NCBI GenBank assembly: GCA_902586485.1
Contig: CACIHO010000002.1
Location: forward strand, 122,871 to 186,870
Origin: an uncultured Pelagibacteraceae bacterium
GTDB taxonomy: Bacteria; Pseudomonadota; Alphaproteobacteria; Pelagibacterales; Pelagibacteraceae
Length of the DNA stretch: 64,000 bases
Reading direction: 5' to 3'
A model generated the notes under the pieces. That model was not told the origin of the DNA and searched no databases. It was given only the letters and a program-made list of their open reading frames with translations. Positions 11,447 to 24,510 of the stretch are shown here, one piece after another. The translations under genes and the position numbers were made by a program. Each line of letters starts with the position of its first letter. Positions within the stretch are counted from its first letter, which is position 1.

Positions 11447-12442
11447 ATGAACATAGCTATAGTAGGTGCAACAGGTAATGTAGGCAGAAAAACTCTTGAA
11501 GTTTTTGATAAAAAAAATTTCAGATTTGATAATTTATATCTAGTTGCATCAGAAAAAAGTGCAGGAAAAAAAATATTATTTAGAGATAAAGAATATGAAA
11601 TTGAGAATTTAGAAAACTATGATTTTTCTAAAGCTGATATTACTTTTTTTGCAGCAGGAGGAAAAATTGCAGAAAAATATGCAGAAAATGCAGCTAAACA
11701 CACAGTGGTAATTGATAATTCAAGTTTTTTTAGGATGGATCCAGATGTACCTCTGATTGTTCCACAAGTAAATTCTTCTGACATAAAAAAAATGAAAAAA
11801 AATATTATTGCAAACCCAAACTGCTCAACAGCACAACTTGTTATTGCTCTTAAACCACTTCATGATTTATATAAAATTAAAAGAGTTGTAGTTTCAACTT
11901 ATCAATCTGTTTCAGGTGGTGGAAAAAGCCCAATGGATGAATTAATAGAACAAACTAAAAAATATTTAGATGGAAAAAAAATAGAGTCCAAAAATTTTAC
12001 TAAACAAATTGCTTTTAATGTTATTCCACATATCGATGTATTTTCTGATGATGGATATACAAAAGAAGAATTAAAAATGACAAATGAAACAAAAAAAATA
12101 TTAGATGAAACAATTGAACTTACAGCAACATGCGTACGAATACCTGTATTAGTATCTCACTCCGAGTCGGTTAACATAGAGTTTGAGAAAACATTTACTT
12201 TAGATAAGGTAAGAGAAGCTTTAAGCAATGCAGAAGGTTGTCAGGTTATTGATAAAAGAGAAAATGGAGGTTATAGCACTCCTTTTGAGGCAGCTGGAAA
12301 TGATGAGACTTACATATCTAGAATTAGAGAGGATAAAACTAAAAAAAATTCTCTTAATTTATGGATTGTTTCAGATAATTTATTAAGAGGTGCTGCACTT
12401 AATTCTGTTGAAATTGCAGAAACAATAATTAAATCAAAATAA
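11447..12442 (+). CDS. asd: Aspartate-semialdehyde dehydrogenase
   Basis: VGATGNVGRKTLEV, IANPNCSTAQLV, STYQSVSGGG. Confidence 0.97.
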   Translation: MNIAIVGATGNVGRKTLEVFDKKNFRFDNLYLVASEKSAGKKILFRDKEYEIENLENYDFSKADITFFAAGGKIAEKYAENAAKHTVVIDNSSFFRMDPDVPLIVPQVNSSDIKKMKKNIIANPNCSTAQLVIALKPLHDLYKIKRVVVSTYQSVSGGGKSPMDELIEQTKKYLDGKKIESKNFTKQIAFNVIPHIDVFSDDGYTKEELKMTNETKKILDETIELTATCVRIPVLVSHSESVNIEFEKTFTLDKVREALSNAEGCQVIDKRENGGYSTPFEAAGNDETYISRIREDKTKKNSLNLWIVSDNLLRGAALNSVEIAETIIKSK

Positions 12443-12446
12443 TAAA

Positions 12447-12827
12447 ATGGAAAATAGACCTTTATCACCACATATACAAATTTATAAATGGCATATTTCT
12501 TCTTTAGTATCCATTTCACATAGAATTACAGGGATAATTAATTTTTTTGCGATAACTTTAATTTGTATTTGGTTTGCTTTTATGCTTTTAGGAGAGAGTG
12601 AATATCAAACTATAAAAATTTTTTTAGAATCTTTTTTGGGGAAATTTATATTAATTGGAATAACTTGGTCTTTTAGTTTTCAAATGTTAAGTGAGATTAG
12701 ACATTTAATTATGGATTTAGGTTATGGCTTTGAGTTACAAACAACTAAAATCACAGGTTTGCTTGTTATTTTCGGTTCAATTCTTTTAACTATATTAGTT
12801 TATATATTTGGAAGAGGAGTCATTTAA
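12447..12827 (+). CDS. sdhC: Succinate dehydrogenase cytochrome b556 subunit
   Basis: NRPLSPHIQIYKWHISSLVSISHRITGI motif; upstream of sdhDAB. Confidence 0.95.
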   Translation: MENRPLSPHIQIYKWHISSLVSISHRITGIINFFAITLICIWFAFMLLGESEYQTIKIFLESFLGKFILIGITWSFSFQMLSEIRHLIMDLGYGFELQTTKITGLLVIFGSILLTILVYIFGRGVI

Positions 12828-13156
12828 TGCTACCGGTTACAAAAAAATGGTTGTTTTTAAAATTTAGCTCTTTAATTTTGTTACCTCTAATGCTTTGGTT
12901 TATTTTAAGTTTAGTAAATTTTTATGATAAAAGTTATCAAGAAATAGTTGGTTTTTTGACATCTCAACCATCTAAATTTTTAATGGGACTGTTTCTGGTA
13001 TTTATTTATTTTTTTTCAGCATTAAGTATTAGTGAGGTTTTTGAGGACTATATAAAAGACACGAAAATCAAAAATGCCGCAAACAAAATCTTAAATTTTT
13101 TTGCTATAACAATTCCAATTTTAACAATAATTGTTATTTTTAATTTAAATACATGA
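12827..13156 (+). CDS. sdhD: Succinate dehydrogenase membrane anchor subunit
   Basis: Three predicted TM segments; position between sdhC and sdhA. Confidence 0.88.
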   Translation: MLPVTKKWLFLKFSSLILLPLMLWFILSLVNFYDKSYQEIVGFLTSQPSKFLMGLFLVFIYFFSALSISEVFEDYIKDTKIKNAANKILNFFAITIPILTIIVIFNLNT

Positions 13157-14928
13157 AAGCCTATAATATCATAGATCATGAGTACGATGTTGTTGTACTT
13201 GGAGCAGGTGGCTCAGGATTAAGAGCAGCTGTGGGATTAAGTGAAGCTGGTTTAAAAACAGCCTGTATCTCAAAAGTATTTCCCACAAGAAGTCATACGT
13301 CTGCTGCACAGGGTGGAATATCAGCAGCCCTAGGAAATATGGGGGAAGATGATTGGAGATGGCATATGTATGACACTGTAAAAGGTGCAGACTGGTTAGG
13401 AGATCAAGATAGCATCGAATATTTATGTAAAGAAGCGCCCAAAGCAGTCTTGGAATTGGAAAAGTATGGTGTTCCTTTTAGTCGAACAGAAGAGGGAAAA
13501 ATTTATCAAAGACCATTTGGTGGTATGACCAAAAATTATGGAAATGGAATTGTTCAAAGAACTTGTGCAGCTGCAGATAGAACAGGGCATGCAATATTAC
13601 ATACTTTATATGGACAAGCTTTAAAACATAACACAGAATTTTTTATTGAATATTTTGCTTTAGATTTATTAATGAAAGATGGAGAGTGCAAAGGATTAAT
13701 AGCATGGAATCTTAATGATGGTACAATTCATAGATTTAGAGCGCATACTGTAATTATTGCAACTGGAGGATATGGAAAGGTATACTACTCTGCTACATCA
13801 GCTCATACTTGTACAGGTGATGGTAATGCCATGGTCTTAAGAGCAGGACTACCTTTGCAAGATATGGAATTTGTACAATTTCATCCAACAGGTATCTATG
13901 GACATGGAACACTTATATCAGAAGGTGTAAGAGGTGAAGGTGGCTATTTAGTAAATTCAAAAGGTGAGAGATTTATGGAAAGGTACGCGCCAAATGCAAA
14001 AGATTTAGCGTCAAGAGATGTTGTCAGTCGATCAATGTCTATAGAAATTAATGAAGGAAGAGGTGTAGGTAAAGATCAAGATCATGTTCATTTACATTTA
14101 AGTCATTTAGACAAAAGTGTAATTGAAAATCGATTACCAGGTATCACTGAAGCTGCAAGATTGTTTGCAAATGTTGATGTTACTAAAGATCCTATACCTG
14201 TAGTTCCTACAGTTCACTATAACATGGGAGGTATTCCAACAAATTATAAAGCAGAAGTGCTAACAATGAATGGTTCTGAAAAAACAGTTCCTGGTTTAAT
14301 GGCTATAGGTGAAGCAGCATGTGTTTCTGTTCATGGAGCAAACAGACTTGGTTCTAATTCATTAATTGATTTAGTAGTATTTGGAAGAGCAGCTGCAAAA
14401 AGAGCAGCTGAACTAGTAAAACCCAGAACACCACATGAAGAAATACCAGAAACTGAAACTCAAAAGTGTTTGGATAGATTTGATAAACTTAGAAATGCTC
14501 AAGGGGATAATAGTACTGCAGAGTTAAGACTCTCGATGCAGAAAACAATGCAATCTAAATGTGCAGTATTTAGAACAGAAAAAAATCTTAAACAAGGGGT
14601 TGATGAGATAGGCAAAACTTACGATGGAATGAACTCCATTTCTGTTAAGGATAAATCTTTAGTATTTAACACTGATTTAGTAGAAACCTTAGAATTTGAT
14701 AATTTAATTAGACAAGCGGTAGCAACTGTAGACTCAGCATATCACAGAAAAGAAAGTAGAGGAGCTCACGCAAGAGAAGATTACCCAAAAAGAGATGATG
14801 AAAAATTTATGCAACATACTCTTGCATGGTGTGATGGTAAAAATACAAAGATTAGTTATAGACCTGTCCATCAATCAACTTTAACTAATGAAGTGCAATA
14901 TTTTCCACCTCAAGAACGGGTATATTAA
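13153..14928 (+). CDS. sdhA: Succinate dehydrogenase flavoprotein subunit
   Basis: [63 protein letters not shown]. Confidence 0.98.
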   Translation: MKAYNIIDHEYDVVVLGAGGSGLRAAVGLSEAGLKTACISKVFPTRSHTSAAQGGISAALGNMGEDDWRWHMYDTVKGADWLGDQDSIEYLCKEAPKAVLELEKYGVPFSRTEEGKIYQRPFGGMTKNYGNGIVQRTCAAADRTGHAILHTLYGQALKHNTEFFIEYFALDLLMKDGECKGLIAWNLNDGTIHRFRAHTVIIATGGYGKVYYSATSAHTCTGDGNAMVLRAGLPLQDMEFVQFHPTGIYGHGTLISEGVRGEGGYLVNSKGERFMERYAPNAKDLASRDVVSRSMSIEINEGRGVGKDQDHVHLHLSHLDKSVIENRLPGITEAARLFANVDVTKDPIPVVPTVHYNMGGIPTNYKAEVLTMNGSEKTVPGLMAIGEAACVSVHGANRLGSNSLIDLVVFGRAAAKRAAELVKPRTPHEEIPETETQKCLDRFDKLRNAQGDNSTAELRLSMQKTMQSKCAVFRTEKNLKQGVDEIGKTYDGMNSISVKDKSLVFNTDLVETLEFDNLIRQAVATVDSAYHRKESRGAHAREDYPKRDDEKFMQHTLAWCDGKNTKISYRPVHQSTLTNEVQYFPPQERVY

Positions 14929-15707
14929 TGGTTCAATTGAGTTTACCTAAGAATTCTGAAATTAAAAAAGGTAAATACTTTAAGGACAAAACAGGATCAA
15001 AAAATTTAAGAAAAGTAAATATTTATAGATGGGATCCATCCACAGATGAAGGTCCTAGGATAGACACTTATGAAGTTGACATGGATAATTGTCCTTCAAA
15101 GGTCTTAGATATTTTAAATAAAATCAAAAATGAAATCGACTCAACTATAACATACAGAAGATCTTGTGCTCATGGTGTATGTGGTTCATGTGCAATGAAT
15201 ATGGGGGGTAAAAATGGCCTTGCTTGCACCACTCCACATGCTGAAATTGAGGGAGATATTGATATTTATCCATTACCTCATTTAAAAGTTAAAAAAGATT
15301 TAATTGGTGATTTGGATGGATTGTACAAACAGTATCAATCAATTGAACCATGGTTAAAAAATAATTCAACAAAAGAAACTACAGAAATTTATCAATCCAA
15401 AGAAGACAGAGCAAAACTAGATGGTGCTTATGAATGTATTATGTGTGCTTGTTGCTCTACTTCTTGCCCAAGTTATTGGTGGAATGGTGACAAATATTTA
15501 GGTCCAGCAGTTTTGTTACAAGCATATAGATGGATTATTGATAGTAGAGATGATGAGCGAAAAGCAAGATTAAAAAAAGTTGCTGATGAATTAAAATTAT
15601 ACAGATGTCATACTATTTTAAATTGTACAAATGCATGTCCTAAAGGCTTGAATCCAGCAAAAGCTATAGCTGAAATAAAAAAAATGTTAGCAACGGCTAA
15701 TGTTTAA
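14928..15707 (+). CDS. sdhB: Succinate dehydrogenase iron-sulfur subunit
   Basis: Cys motifs [47 protein letters not shown]. Confidence 0.98.
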   Translation: MVQLSLPKNSEIKKGKYFKDKTGSKNLRKVNIYRWDPSTDEGPRIDTYEVDMDNCPSKVLDILNKIKNEIDSTITYRRSCAHGVCGSCAMNMGGKNGLACTTPHAEIEGDIDIYPLPHLKVKKDLIGDLDGLYKQYQSIEPWLKNNSTKETTEIYQSKEDRAKLDGAYECIMCACCSTSCPSYWWNGDKYLGPAVLLQAYRWIIDSRDDERKARLKKVADELKLYRCHTILNCTNACPKGLNPAKAIAEIKKMLATANV

Positions 15708-15746
15708 ATAGACTATTTGATATTTTTGATCTAAAACACCGTATTC

Positions 15747-17240
15747 ATGAATTTAATAGAACACTTCGTAAACGGTAAAATAATTCCGGGATCTTCAGAT
15801 AAAAAGGGAAAAGTTTTCAATCCAGCAACTGGTGAACAAGAGTCTGAGGTAAGACTTGCTTCAAGATCTGATTTAGACAGTGCTGTTGAGGTAGCAAAAA
15901 AAGCATTTGAAACTTGGTCCTTAAAACCTGCTCTTCAAAGAGCTAGAATAATATTTAAATTTAAAGAATTAATTGAAAAAAATTCTGATGAATTAACCAA
16001 GTTAATAGTTTCAGAGCATGGAAAGGTTTATGAAGATGCAAGAGGTTCTTTAACTAGAGGACTTGAAGTAGTGGAATTTGCTTGCGGAATTCCACATTTA
16101 TTAAAAGGTGAGTTTTCCGAAAATGTTGGCACTAATGTTGATAGTTGGTCAATGAGACAACCTTTAGGAGTTGTTGCAGGTATCACACCTTTTAACTTTC
16201 CAGCAATGGTTCCAATGTGGATGTTTCCAATAGCAATAGCATGTGGAAATACTTTTATTCTTAAACCATCAGAAAAAGACCCATCTTGTGGTCTAAGATT
16301 GGCTGAACTTCTATCTGAGGCTGGTCTTCCAGATGGAGTGTTTAATGTAATAAATGGTGATAAAGAAGCTGTAGATGCAATTTTAGAAAATAAAGATATT
16401 AAAGCTGTTAGTTTTGTTGGATCTACTCCTATTGCAAAATATATTTATGAAAATTCAGCTAAAAATGAAAAGAGAGTTCAAGCTTTAGGTGGAGCAAAAA
16501 ATCATTTAGTTGTTATGCCAGATTGTGATTTGGATGGTGCTGTAAATGGATTAATGGGCGCTGCTTATGGTTCAGCTGGAGAAAGATGTATGGCTCAATC
16601 AGTTGCTGTTGCAGTTGGAGATATTGGAGATGAGCTTGTATCAAGATTATCAAAAAAAGCTGAGGCGTTAAAAGTGGGTCCTGGAATGGATAAAACTTCA
16701 GAAATGGGACCTTTAGTTACAAAAGAACATTTAGAAAAAGTTACAAATTATGTTGATTTAGGTGTTAAGGAAGGTGCAAAGCTAGTGGTTGATGGTAGAG
16801 GTTTAAAACTACAAGGTTATGAAAATGGTTTCTATATTGGTGGATGTTTATTTGATCATGTAAATAAGGATATGAGAATTTATAAAGAAGAAATATTCGG
16901 TCCAGTTTTATCAGTTATTCGAGTGAAAACTTTTGAGGAAGCTGCAAAATTAATTAACGACCATGAGTACGGAAATGGAGTTAGTATTTATACAAGAGAC
17001 GGTGATGCAGGCAGAACTTTTGCAAGCAAAATTCAAGTAGGTATGGTTGGTATTAATGTACCTATCCCGGTGCCTATGGCATTTCATAGTTTTGGTGGTT
17101 GGAAAAGATCTTTGTTTGGAGATAGTGGAATGCATGGTATGGAAGGAATAAAATTTTACACTAAACTTAAAACAGTAACATCTAGATGGCCTTCAGGTGT
17201 CCGATCAAATGCGGAATTTGTTATGCCAACAATGAAATAA
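15747..17240 (+). CDS. mmsA: Methylmalonate-semialdehyde dehydrogenase (CoA-acylating)
   Basis: ALDH fold; GITPFNFPAMVPMWMFPIAIACGNTFILKPSEKDPS, QALGGAKNHLVVMPD, AGERCMAQS. Confidence 0.93.
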   Translation: MNLIEHFVNGKIIPGSSDKKGKVFNPATGEQESEVRLASRSDLDSAVEVAKKAFETWSLKPALQRARIIFKFKELIEKNSDELTKLIVSEHGKVYEDARGSLTRGLEVVEFACGIPHLLKGEFSENVGTNVDSWSMRQPLGVVAGITPFNFPAMVPMWMFPIAIACGNTFILKPSEKDPSCGLRLAELLSEAGLPDGVFNVINGDKEAVDAILENKDIKAVSFVGSTPIAKYIYENSAKNEKRVQALGGAKNHLVVMPDCDLDGAVNGLMGAAYGSAGERCMAQSVAVAVGDIGDELVSRLSKKAEALKVGPGMDKTSEMGPLVTKEHLEKVTNYVDLGVKEGAKLVVDGRGLKLQGYENGFYIGGCLFDHVNKDMRIYKEEIFGPVLSVIRVKTFEEAAKLINDHEYGNGVSIYTRDGDAGRTFASKIQVGMVGINVPIPVPMAFHSFGGWKRSLFGDSGMHGMEGIKFYTKLKTVTSRWPSGVRSNAEFVMPTMK

Positions 17241-17249
17241 AGGAAATAG

Positions 17250-18212
17250 ATGACAAAAATATCTTTAATTGGTGCAGGCCAAATAGGTGGAACTCTTGCA
17301 CATTTGATAGGAACAAAAGAATTAGTAAATGAAGTGGTTTTATTTGATGTAGCTAGTGGTATTGCAAAAGGTAAAGCATTAGATATTGCACAATCTTCAT
17401 CTATAGATGGTTTCAATGTTAGGTTTTCAGGAACTGATAACTATGAAAGCATAAAAGATTCAGATGTAATTATAATTACAGCTGGCGTTCCAAGAAAGCC
17501 TGGCATGAGTCGAGATGATCTCCTTGGAATAAATTTAAAAATCATTAAACAAGTTGCTGAAGGTGTAAAGAAAAATGCTCCTAATGCTTTTGTGATCTGT
17601 ATCACCAATCCTTTAGATGTTATGGTTATGGCATTTCAAAAATTTTCAGGTTTGCCATCAAATAAAGTAGTTGGTATGGCAGGTATTTTAGATAGTTCGA
17701 GATTTAAATTATTTTTATCATTAGAACTAAATGTGCCTGTAAGAGAAATTGAGGCAATGGTTATGGGTGGTCATGGTGACACCATGGTCCCTATGCCAAG
17801 ATTTACAAAAATTTCAGGTAAACCTTTGTTAGATCTTGTAAAGGATGGAAAGATTTCATCAGAAAGGGTTGAGGAAATTAATCAAAGAACAAGAGATGGC
17901 GGTGCTGAAATAGTTAAATATTTAGAAAAAGGATCAGCCTTTTATGCACCAGCAGCTTCAGGTGTTCAAATGGCAGAAGCATATTTGAATGATCAGAAAA
18001 AATTATTACCCTGCGCTGTACAATTAAATGGAGAATATGGTGTGAAAAATGTTTATGCAGGTGTTCCTGTTGTCATCGGAAAAAATGGTGTAGAAAAAAT
18101 TGAAGAGATTGATTTAGATGAAAAAGAAAAAAAAGAATTTATGCATTCAATAGATGCTGTAAAAGCTTTATGGGAAGCTGCATCTAAAATAGATCCTGAT
18201 TTATCTAAATAA
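17250..18212 (+). CDS. mdh: Malate dehydrogenase
   Basis: [44 protein letters not shown]. Confidence 0.97.
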   Translation: MTKISLIGAGQIGGTLAHLIGTKELVNEVVLFDVASGIAKGKALDIAQSSSIDGFNVRFSGTDNYESIKDSDVIIITAGVPRKPGMSRDDLLGINLKIIKQVAEGVKKNAPNAFVICITNPLDVMVMAFQKFSGLPSNKVVGMAGILDSSRFKLFLSLELNVPVREIEAMVMGGHGDTMVPMPRFTKISGKPLLDLVKDGKISSERVEEINQRTRDGGAEIVKYLEKGSAFYAPAASGVQMAEAYLNDQKKLLPCAVQLNGEYGVKNVYAGVPVVIGKNGVEKIEEIDLDEKEKKEFMHSIDAVKALWEAASKIDPDLSK

Positions 18213-18214
18213 TA

Positions 18215-19375
18215 ATGAATATTCACGAGCATCAAGCTAAACAAATATTGAAAAAATATGGAGCTGTAGTTCCTGAAGGAGTATTTGCGCTTAATGTTGA
18301 TGAACTTATTCAAAAAGCAAAAGCACTTAAAACTGAGAAATATGTTCTTAAAGCACAAATTCATGCGGGTGGTAGAGGAAAGGCTGGTGGTGTTAAAATT
18401 TTAAACTCTATTGAGGAACTAACAGTAGCAGCTAAAGAATTGCTAGGAAAAATACTTGTAACTCATCAAACTGGTCCTGAAGGTAGAGAGGTAAAAAGAT
18501 TATACGTAGAAGAATCTTCAAGTATAGATAAAGAATTTTATTTATCGTGTTTAGTAGATAGGGCAAGTTCTAAAATTGCATTTATATCAAGTGATCAAGG
18601 TGGAATGGATATTGAAGAGGTTGCTAGCAGTTCACCTGAAAAAATTATAACTACAAAAGTTGATATGGGTGATGAAATTTCTGACTCAGATTGTGAGAAG
18701 ATAGTTAAAATTTTTAATTTAAATGAAGAAGCAAAAAAACAAGCAATAACATTAATTAAATCAATATATAAAATGTTTGTCAGCACAGATGCAAACATGG
18801 TTGAAGTAAATCCATTGATTTTGACAAAAGAGGAAAAAATTGTTTGTTTAGATGCAAAAGTTAATTTTGACTCAAATGCATTATTTAGACATCCAGAAAT
18901 TGTTGAACTAAGAGATTTAAATGAGGAAGATTCTACAGAGATAGAAGCTAGCAAGCATGATCTTGCATATATCAAGCTAGATGGAAGTATCGGTTGTATG
19001 GTAAATGGAGCAGGATTGGCGATGGCAACAATGGATATAATTAAATTGTATGGTAAAGAGCCAGCAAATTTTTTAGATGTAGGTGGTGGTGCATCTAAAG
19101 AAAAAGTATCCGCTGCATTAAAGATAATTCTTTCAGATAAAAATGTTAAAGGTATTTTAATTAATATTTTTGGAGGAATTATGAGATGTGATGTACTTGC
19201 TCAAGGAGTAGTTGATGCAGCTAAAGAAATTAATATTAGTGTACCTTTAGTTGTAAGATTAGCAGGTACAAATTTCAAGGAAGGAAAAAAAATTCTTGAT
19301 AATTCTGGATTAAAATTAATTTCTGCAGAAAATTTAGATGATGCTGCTAAGAAAATTGTTAAGGCGATAAAATAA
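18215..19375 (+). CDS. sucC: Succinyl-CoA synthetase beta subunit
   Basis: [52 protein letters not shown]. Confidence 0.98.
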   Translation: MNIHEHQAKQILKKYGAVVPEGVFALNVDELIQKAKALKTEKYVLKAQIHAGGRGKAGGVKILNSIEELTVAAKELLGKILVTHQTGPEGREVKRLYVEESSSIDKEFYLSCLVDRASSKIAFISSDQGGMDIEEVASSSPEKIITTKVDMGDEISDSDCEKIVKIFNLNEEAKKQAITLIKSIYKMFVSTDANMVEVNPLILTKEEKIVCLDAKVNFDSNALFRHPEIVELRDLNEEDSTEIEASKHDLAYIKLDGSIGCMVNGAGLAMATMDIIKLYGKEPANFLDVGGGASKEKVSAALKIILSDKNVKGILINIFGGIMRCDVLAQGVVDAAKEINISVPLVVRLAGTNFKEGKKILDNSGLKLISAENLDDAAKKIVKAIK

Positions 19376-19376
19376 A

Positions 19377-20252
19377 ATGTCAGTTTTGGTAAACAAAAAT
19401 ACTAAAGTAATTTGTCAGGGATTTACTGGTTCACACGGAACATTTCATTCAGAGCAGGCTATAAAATATGGAACCAATCTTGTTGGTGGAGTTACGCCAA
19501 AGAAAGGTGGACAAATACATTTAGACAGACCAGTTTTTAATAGCGTTTTAGAGGCAAAAAATGAAGTAGGAGCAGATGCAACTATGATTTATGTACCTGC
19601 TAAATTTGCAGCAGCAGCAATCATTGAGGCTATCGATGCATCAATTGAACTTATTGTTTGTATAACTGAAGGAATTCCAATTCAGGATATGCTTAAAGTG
19701 AGACAAAAATTAAGTGGCTCTAATAGCAGATTAATTGGACCTAATTGTCCAGGAATAATTACACCAGATGAATGTAAAATTGGGATTATGCCGGGAAGTA
19801 TTCACAAAAGAGGAAGTGTTGGAATTGTATCAAGGTCAGGAACATTGACATATGAAGCAGTAGCCCAAACAACTGAAAATGGACTTGGTCAATCAACTTG
19901 TATTGGTATTGGTGGTGATCCTATTAATGGAACAAATTTTATAGATTGTTTAGATTTATTTTTAAATGATGATGAAACAGAGTCTATTTTAATGATTGGT
20001 GAAATTGGAGGAACAGCCGAAGAAGAAGCAGCTGACTTTATAAAAAATCATAAGATTAAAAAACCAATAGTTGGATTTATCGCTGGACTTACTGCTCCTA
20101 CAGGAAGGAGAATGGGGCATGCTGGTGCCATTATATCAGGTGGCAAAGGTGGAGCTGAAGATAAAATAAAAAAAATGGAAGAATGTGGTATTATAGTTGC
20201 TAAATCACCATCAATTATTGGAAAAACTTTATTTGATAAACTGTCTAATTGA
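19377..20252 (+). CDS. sucD: Succinyl-CoA synthetase alpha subunit
   Basis: [48 protein letters not shown]. Confidence 0.98.
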   Translation: MSVLVNKNTKVICQGFTGSHGTFHSEQAIKYGTNLVGGVTPKKGGQIHLDRPVFNSVLEAKNEVGADATMIYVPAKFAAAAIIEAIDASIELIVCITEGIPIQDMLKVRQKLSGSNSRLIGPNCPGIITPDECKIGIMPGSIHKRGSVGIVSRSGTLTYEAVAQTTENGLGQSTCIGIGGDPINGTNFIDCLDLFLNDDETESILMIGEIGGTAEEEAADFIKNHKIKKPIVGFIAGLTAPTGRRMGHAGAIISGGKGGAEDKIKKMEECGIIVAKSPSIIGKTLFDKLSN

Positions 20253-20287
20253 AAAATAATATCAGAGAGATATATTAAATAAATAAG

Positions 20288-23206
20288 ATGTCTTCATCAA
20301 AAAATCTCGACTTCAAAAAAACTTCATTTTTAAATAAATCTAATAGTGCATTTATAGAAGAAATGTATTTAAAGTTTGTTAATAAAGATGCTGATCTTCC
20401 AGAAAGTTGGGCAAATTATTTTGAGGGAATTGGTGAAGAATTAAATGTTATAGCAAAAGAAATTAATGGTCCATCATGGGGACCTACTAAAAAAAAGATC
20501 AATATTGATGAATTGCAAAAAAAAATAGAAGAACAAGATAAAAATGATTTTGATAATGTCAAATTAGACACTTCAGAAAAATTTAATTTTCAATTACTTG
20601 CCGATTCAAATAAAGACTCTATTAGTGCTGTAGCTTTAATTCGAGCATATAGACTAAGAGGACATTTACTAGCAGACCTTGATCCATTAGAAATGAGAGA
20701 GTCTGAGTATTTAGACGAACTTCATCCAGATTTTTATGGTTTTAAAAAAGAAAATTACGACAAAAAGATATTTCTTAATGGAGTAATTAATCGTAAGTAT
20801 GCAAATATAAGAGAAATACTTAAATTTATGAAAAAGACCTATTGTGGAAAAATAGGTTATGAGTTTATGCATATTTCAAATCCTGATGAAAGAAAGTGGT
20901 TTAGAGATAGAATAGAGCAAGATAAAAATGCACTTCAATTTACTAAAAACGGAAAAGAGGCAATTCTAAATAAATTAGTACAGGCGGAAGGTTTTGAAAA
21001 ATTTTTAGCCAATAAATATGTGGGTACAAAAAGATTTGGCTTGGATGGTGGAGAAAGTTTGATACCTGCACTTGAACAAATTATAAAAATTGGTGGTCAG
21101 AATAATATTAAAGAAGTTAAAATAGGAATGTCTCACAGAGGTAGACTTAATGTTTTAGCAAATGTTTTACAAAAGTCTTACAAGAAAATTTTTAATGAAT
21201 TTGCAGGTGAATTTAGTTCTGATACTGAGGATAGTGCTGGAGATGTGAAATATCATCTTGGAGCATCATCAGACAGAGAGTTTGATGGAAATTCAGTTCA
21301 CGTAAGTTTGACGGATAACCCTTCTCACTTAGAGGCTGTTAATCCAGTTGTTTTGGGGCAGACAAGAGCTAAACAATTTTTTCACAAAGACAGAGATAGA
21401 AATAAAGTTATACCTATCCTTATTCATGGAGATGCAGCATTTGCAGGTCAAGGTGTTGTAGCTGAATGTTTTGCAATGTCTGGTTTACCCGGACATAATA
21501 CTGGAGGAACGATTCACATTATTGTTAATAATCAGATAGGATTTACTACTAGTCCAAGATTTGCAAGGTCCTCTCCTTATCCATCTGATGTTGCAAAAAT
21601 GGTAGAGGCACCGATTCTTCATGTTAATGGAGATGATCCAGAAGCTGTTGTTTATGCAACTAGAATAGCAACAGAATTTAGATTAAAATTTAACAGAGAC
21701 GTAGTAGTAGATTTAATATGTTATAGAAGGTTTGGACATAATGAGGGAGATGAGCCATCATTCACTCAACCTTTGATGTATAAAAAAATTAGATCACATC
21801 CAAGTGTTTATAAAATTTACGGAAATAAACTTGTAAACGAAAATTCTATAACACAGGAATTATTAAATCAAAATGTCAAATCATTTAAAGATTTACTTGA
21901 TAAGCAATACAAGAGTGCAAAAGACTACAAACCTAAGATAGAATGGTTTGAAGGAACATGGTCTAGATATAAACCTGAAAGAGGAAAAGATAAAAGAGGA
22001 ATAACAGGTTATGAGGAAGATAAATTAAAATTTATATCAAAAAAAATAAATACTATTCCTGAAGAAAAAAATATTCACAAAACTATCACTAAAATATTTA
22101 ATGCTAGAAAAGAAAATATTCAGAAAGGAACTAGAATTGATTGGTCCTCAGCAGAGGCTCTAGCATTTGGATCTTTGCTTGAGGAAGGATATCCTGTAAG
22201 ACTTGTAGGACAAGACTCTGGTAGAGGAACCTTCAGTCAAAGGCACTCTGTACTAAGAAATCAAACAGATAATTCGAGATATGTTCCTTTAAATAATATT
22301 TCAGATAATCAAAAACAATTTGAAATAGTAGATAGTTTTTTATCTGAACTTGCAGTTTTGGGATTTGAATACGGTTACAGTCTTGTAGAGCCAAACACTC
22401 TTACTCTTTGGGAGGCTCAATTCGGTGACTTTGCAAATGGTGCTCAAGTGGTAATTGATCAATTTATTGCTTCTGGTGAGAGAAAATGGAATAGAGCATC
22501 TGGAATAGTAATGTTATTGCCGCATGGATATGAAGGTCAAGGTCCAGAGCATTCGTCAGCAAGACTAGAAAGATTCTTACAACTTTGCTCAAATGATAAT
22601 ATGCAAGTAATGAACTGCACAACACCCGCAAATTATTTTCATGCTCTGAGAAGACAAATGCATAGGAGTTTCAGAAAGCCGTTGGTCATAATGACACCAA
22701 AATCACTATTAAGAAATAAATATTGTGTTTCAAATTTAGAGGATTTTAATAAAAAAAACACTTTCCATAGGGTATTGTGGGATCACGCCATCGATCCTAA
22801 GTCCAAAGGATTTGTTAAGTTAAAAGATAGCTCTAAGATTAAAAAAGTAATTCTTTGTTCTGGAAAAGTATATTTTGATTTATTAGATGCCAGAGAAAAG
22901 CTCAAAAAAGATGATGTTGTGATGTATAGAATTGAACAATTGTATCCTTTTCCTGCAAAAGCATTGGTTAATGAATTAAAACCATATGCTAAAAATGCAA
23001 AATTTTTCTGGTGTCAAGAAGAGCCAAAAAATATGGGAGCATGGTTTTCTGTGAGGGACTATATCCAATGGACATTAGACACTATTAAGGCTAATAATAA
23101 CAAAATTTCTTATATAGGAAGAAGCCCAGATGCAACTCCAGCAACAGGATATGCTAAAAGGCATAATTCTCAACAACAAGAAATAATTAAAAAAGTATTT
23201 GAATAA
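20288..23206 (+). CDS. sucA: 2-oxoglutarate dehydrogenase E1
   Basis: [69 protein letters not shown]. Confidence 0.98.
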   Translation: MSSSKNLDFKKTSFLNKSNSAFIEEMYLKFVNKDADLPESWANYFEGIGEELNVIAKEINGPSWGPTKKKINIDELQKKIEEQDKNDFDNVKLDTSEKFNFQLLADSNKDSISAVALIRAYRLRGHLLADLDPLEMRESEYLDELHPDFYGFKKENYDKKIFLNGVINRKYANIREILKFMKKTYCGKIGYEFMHISNPDERKWFRDRIEQDKNALQFTKNGKEAILNKLVQAEGFEKFLANKYVGTKRFGLDGGESLIPALEQIIKIGGQNNIKEVKIGMSHRGRLNVLANVLQKSYKKIFNEFAGEFSSDTEDSAGDVKYHLGASSDREFDGNSVHVSLTDNPSHLEAVNPVVLGQTRAKQFFHKDRDRNKVIPILIHGDAAFAGQGVVAECFAMSGLPGHNTGGTIHIIVNNQIGFTTSPRFARSSPYPSDVAKMVEAPILHVNGDDPEAVVYATRIATEFRLKFNRDVVVDLICYRRFGHNEGDEPSFTQPLMYKKIRSHPSVYKIYGNKLVNENSITQELLNQNVKSFKDLLDKQYKSAKDYKPKIEWFEGTWSRYKPERGKDKRGITGYEEDKLKFISKKINTIPEEKNIHKTITKIFNARKENIQKGTRIDWSSAEALAFGSLLEEGYPVRLVGQDSGRGTFSQRHSVLRNQTDNSRYVPLNNISDNQKQFEIVDSFLSELAVLGFEYGYSLVEPNTLTLWEAQFGDFANGAQVVIDQFIASGERKWNRASGIVMLLPHGYEGQGPEHSSARLERFLQLCSNDNMQVMNCTTPANYFHALRRQMHRSFRKPLVIMTPKSLLRNKYCVSNLEDFNKKNTFHRVLWDHAIDPKSKGFVKLKDSSKIKKVILCSGKVYFDLLDAREKLKKDDVVMYRIEQLYPFPAKALVNELKPYAKNAKFFWCQEEPKNMGAWFSVRDYIQWTLDTIKANNNKISYIGRSPDATPATGYAKRHNSQQQEIIKKVFE

Positions 23207-23211
23207 TTATA

Positions 23212-24510
23212 ATGAGTGAAAAAATTTTAGTTCCAGTTCTAGGAGAAAGTATAACAGAAGCAACTGTTGCAAAATGGCTTAAAAATCCAGGTGATAACGT
23301 TGAAGCAGATGAGCCAATTGTAGAACTCGAGACAGATAAAGTAAATTTAGAGGTTCCATCGCCAATTTCTGGAGTATTAACTGAGATAAATTCACAAGAT
23401 GGTTCTGTAGTTGAAGTTGGTGCATTATTAGGATCTGTATCTGAAGAAGGCGGGTCAGTAAAAACTACATCAGTCAAGAAGGAAGAAATTAAAAAAAATC
23501 AAGAAGTCGTTAATGAAAGTAATGTAATAAAATTAGACGCTAGCAAAAAAGAACCAAAGATATTTGAAGAAAAAAAAATCCAAAAACCTAAATCAAAACC
23601 ACTTGTTTTAACTGAGGAAATCAAATCAGAAGTTGCCATAAAAAGAGATACAAATCAAACCTTGTCTCCAGCAGTGAGAAAAATTGTTGTTGAAAATGAA
23701 ATAGATATTAATTCAATTCAAGGTTCTGGAAAAGATGGAAGAGTTTTAAAAGGCGATCTAATAAGTCAGATGGGAGCAAATCCAAAACCATCTGAAAGAA
23801 AAATTCAATATGGTGAAGAAGAACGAATTAAAATGACTATGTTGAGACAGACTATTGCAAAAAGATTAAAGCAAGCTCAAGAGAATGCCGCTCTTTTAAC
23901 AACATTTAATGAAGTTGATATGAGTAGCGTAATGGAAATGAGGAAAGAAAATCAAGAGGATTTCCAATCTCGTTATGGAATAAAATTAGGATTTATGTCT
24001 TTCTTTGTAAAAGCATGTGTAGTTGCTTTAAAAAATTTCCCTGCAGTAAATGCTGAAATAGACGGAGATGAGATTATCTATAAAAACTATTACAATATTA
24101 GCTTTGCTGTCGGAACAGATAAGGGTTTGGTTGTTCCAGTTTTAAGAAATGCAGATGAATTATCCTTTGCTGACATTGAAAAAAATATTAAAGAAATTTC
24201 AGAAAAAGCTCGAGATGGAAAGCTAACGATTGAAGATCTTCAGGGAGGAACATTTACAATAAGTAATGGAGGTGTGTATGGGTCTATGCTTTCAACCCCA
24301 ATACTAAATTTACCACAATCTGGAGTGTTGGGCATGCATAATATAGTGGAAAGACCAGTTGTTGTAGACGGGGAAATCAAAATAAGACCAATTATGTACT
24401 TAGCATTATCATATGATCACAGAATTATTGATGGAAAAGAGTCTGTATCTTTCCTTAAAATGATTAAAGAAAACTTAGAAGACCCTAGAAGGTTGTTTTT
24501 AGATATTTAA
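23212..24510 (+). CDS. sucB: Dihydrolipoamide succinyltransferase (E2 of 2-oxoglutarate dehydrogenase)
   Basis: Lipoyl domain [16 protein letters not shown]3-binding domain, catalytic [11 protein letters not shown]. Confidence 0.97.
   Translation: MSEKILVPVLGESITEATVAKWLKNPGDNVEADEPIVELETDKVNLEVPSPISGVLTEINSQDGSVVEVGALLGSVSEEGGSVKTTSVKKEEIKKNQEVVNESNVIKLDASKKEPKIFEEKKIQKPKSKPLVLTEEIKSEVAIKRDTNQTLSPAVRKIVVENEIDINSIQGSGKDGRVLKGDLISQMGANPKPSERKIQYGEEERIKMTMLRQTIAKRLKQAQENAALLTTFNEVDMSSVMEMRKENQEDFQSRYGIKLGFMSFFVKACVVALKNFPAVNAEIDGDEIIYKNYYNISFAVGTDKGLVVPVLRNADELSFADIEKNIKEISEKARDGKLTIEDLQGGTFTISNGGVYGSMLSTPILNLPQSGVLGMHNIVERPVVVDGEIKIRPIMYLALSYDHRIIDGKESVSFLKMIKENLEDPRRLFLDI

Noticed and set aside
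18595-18975. 126-aa minus-strand ORF inside sucC
   Set aside because: Antisense shadow ORF in a confidently assigned gene; Ser/Ile-rich with no domain.
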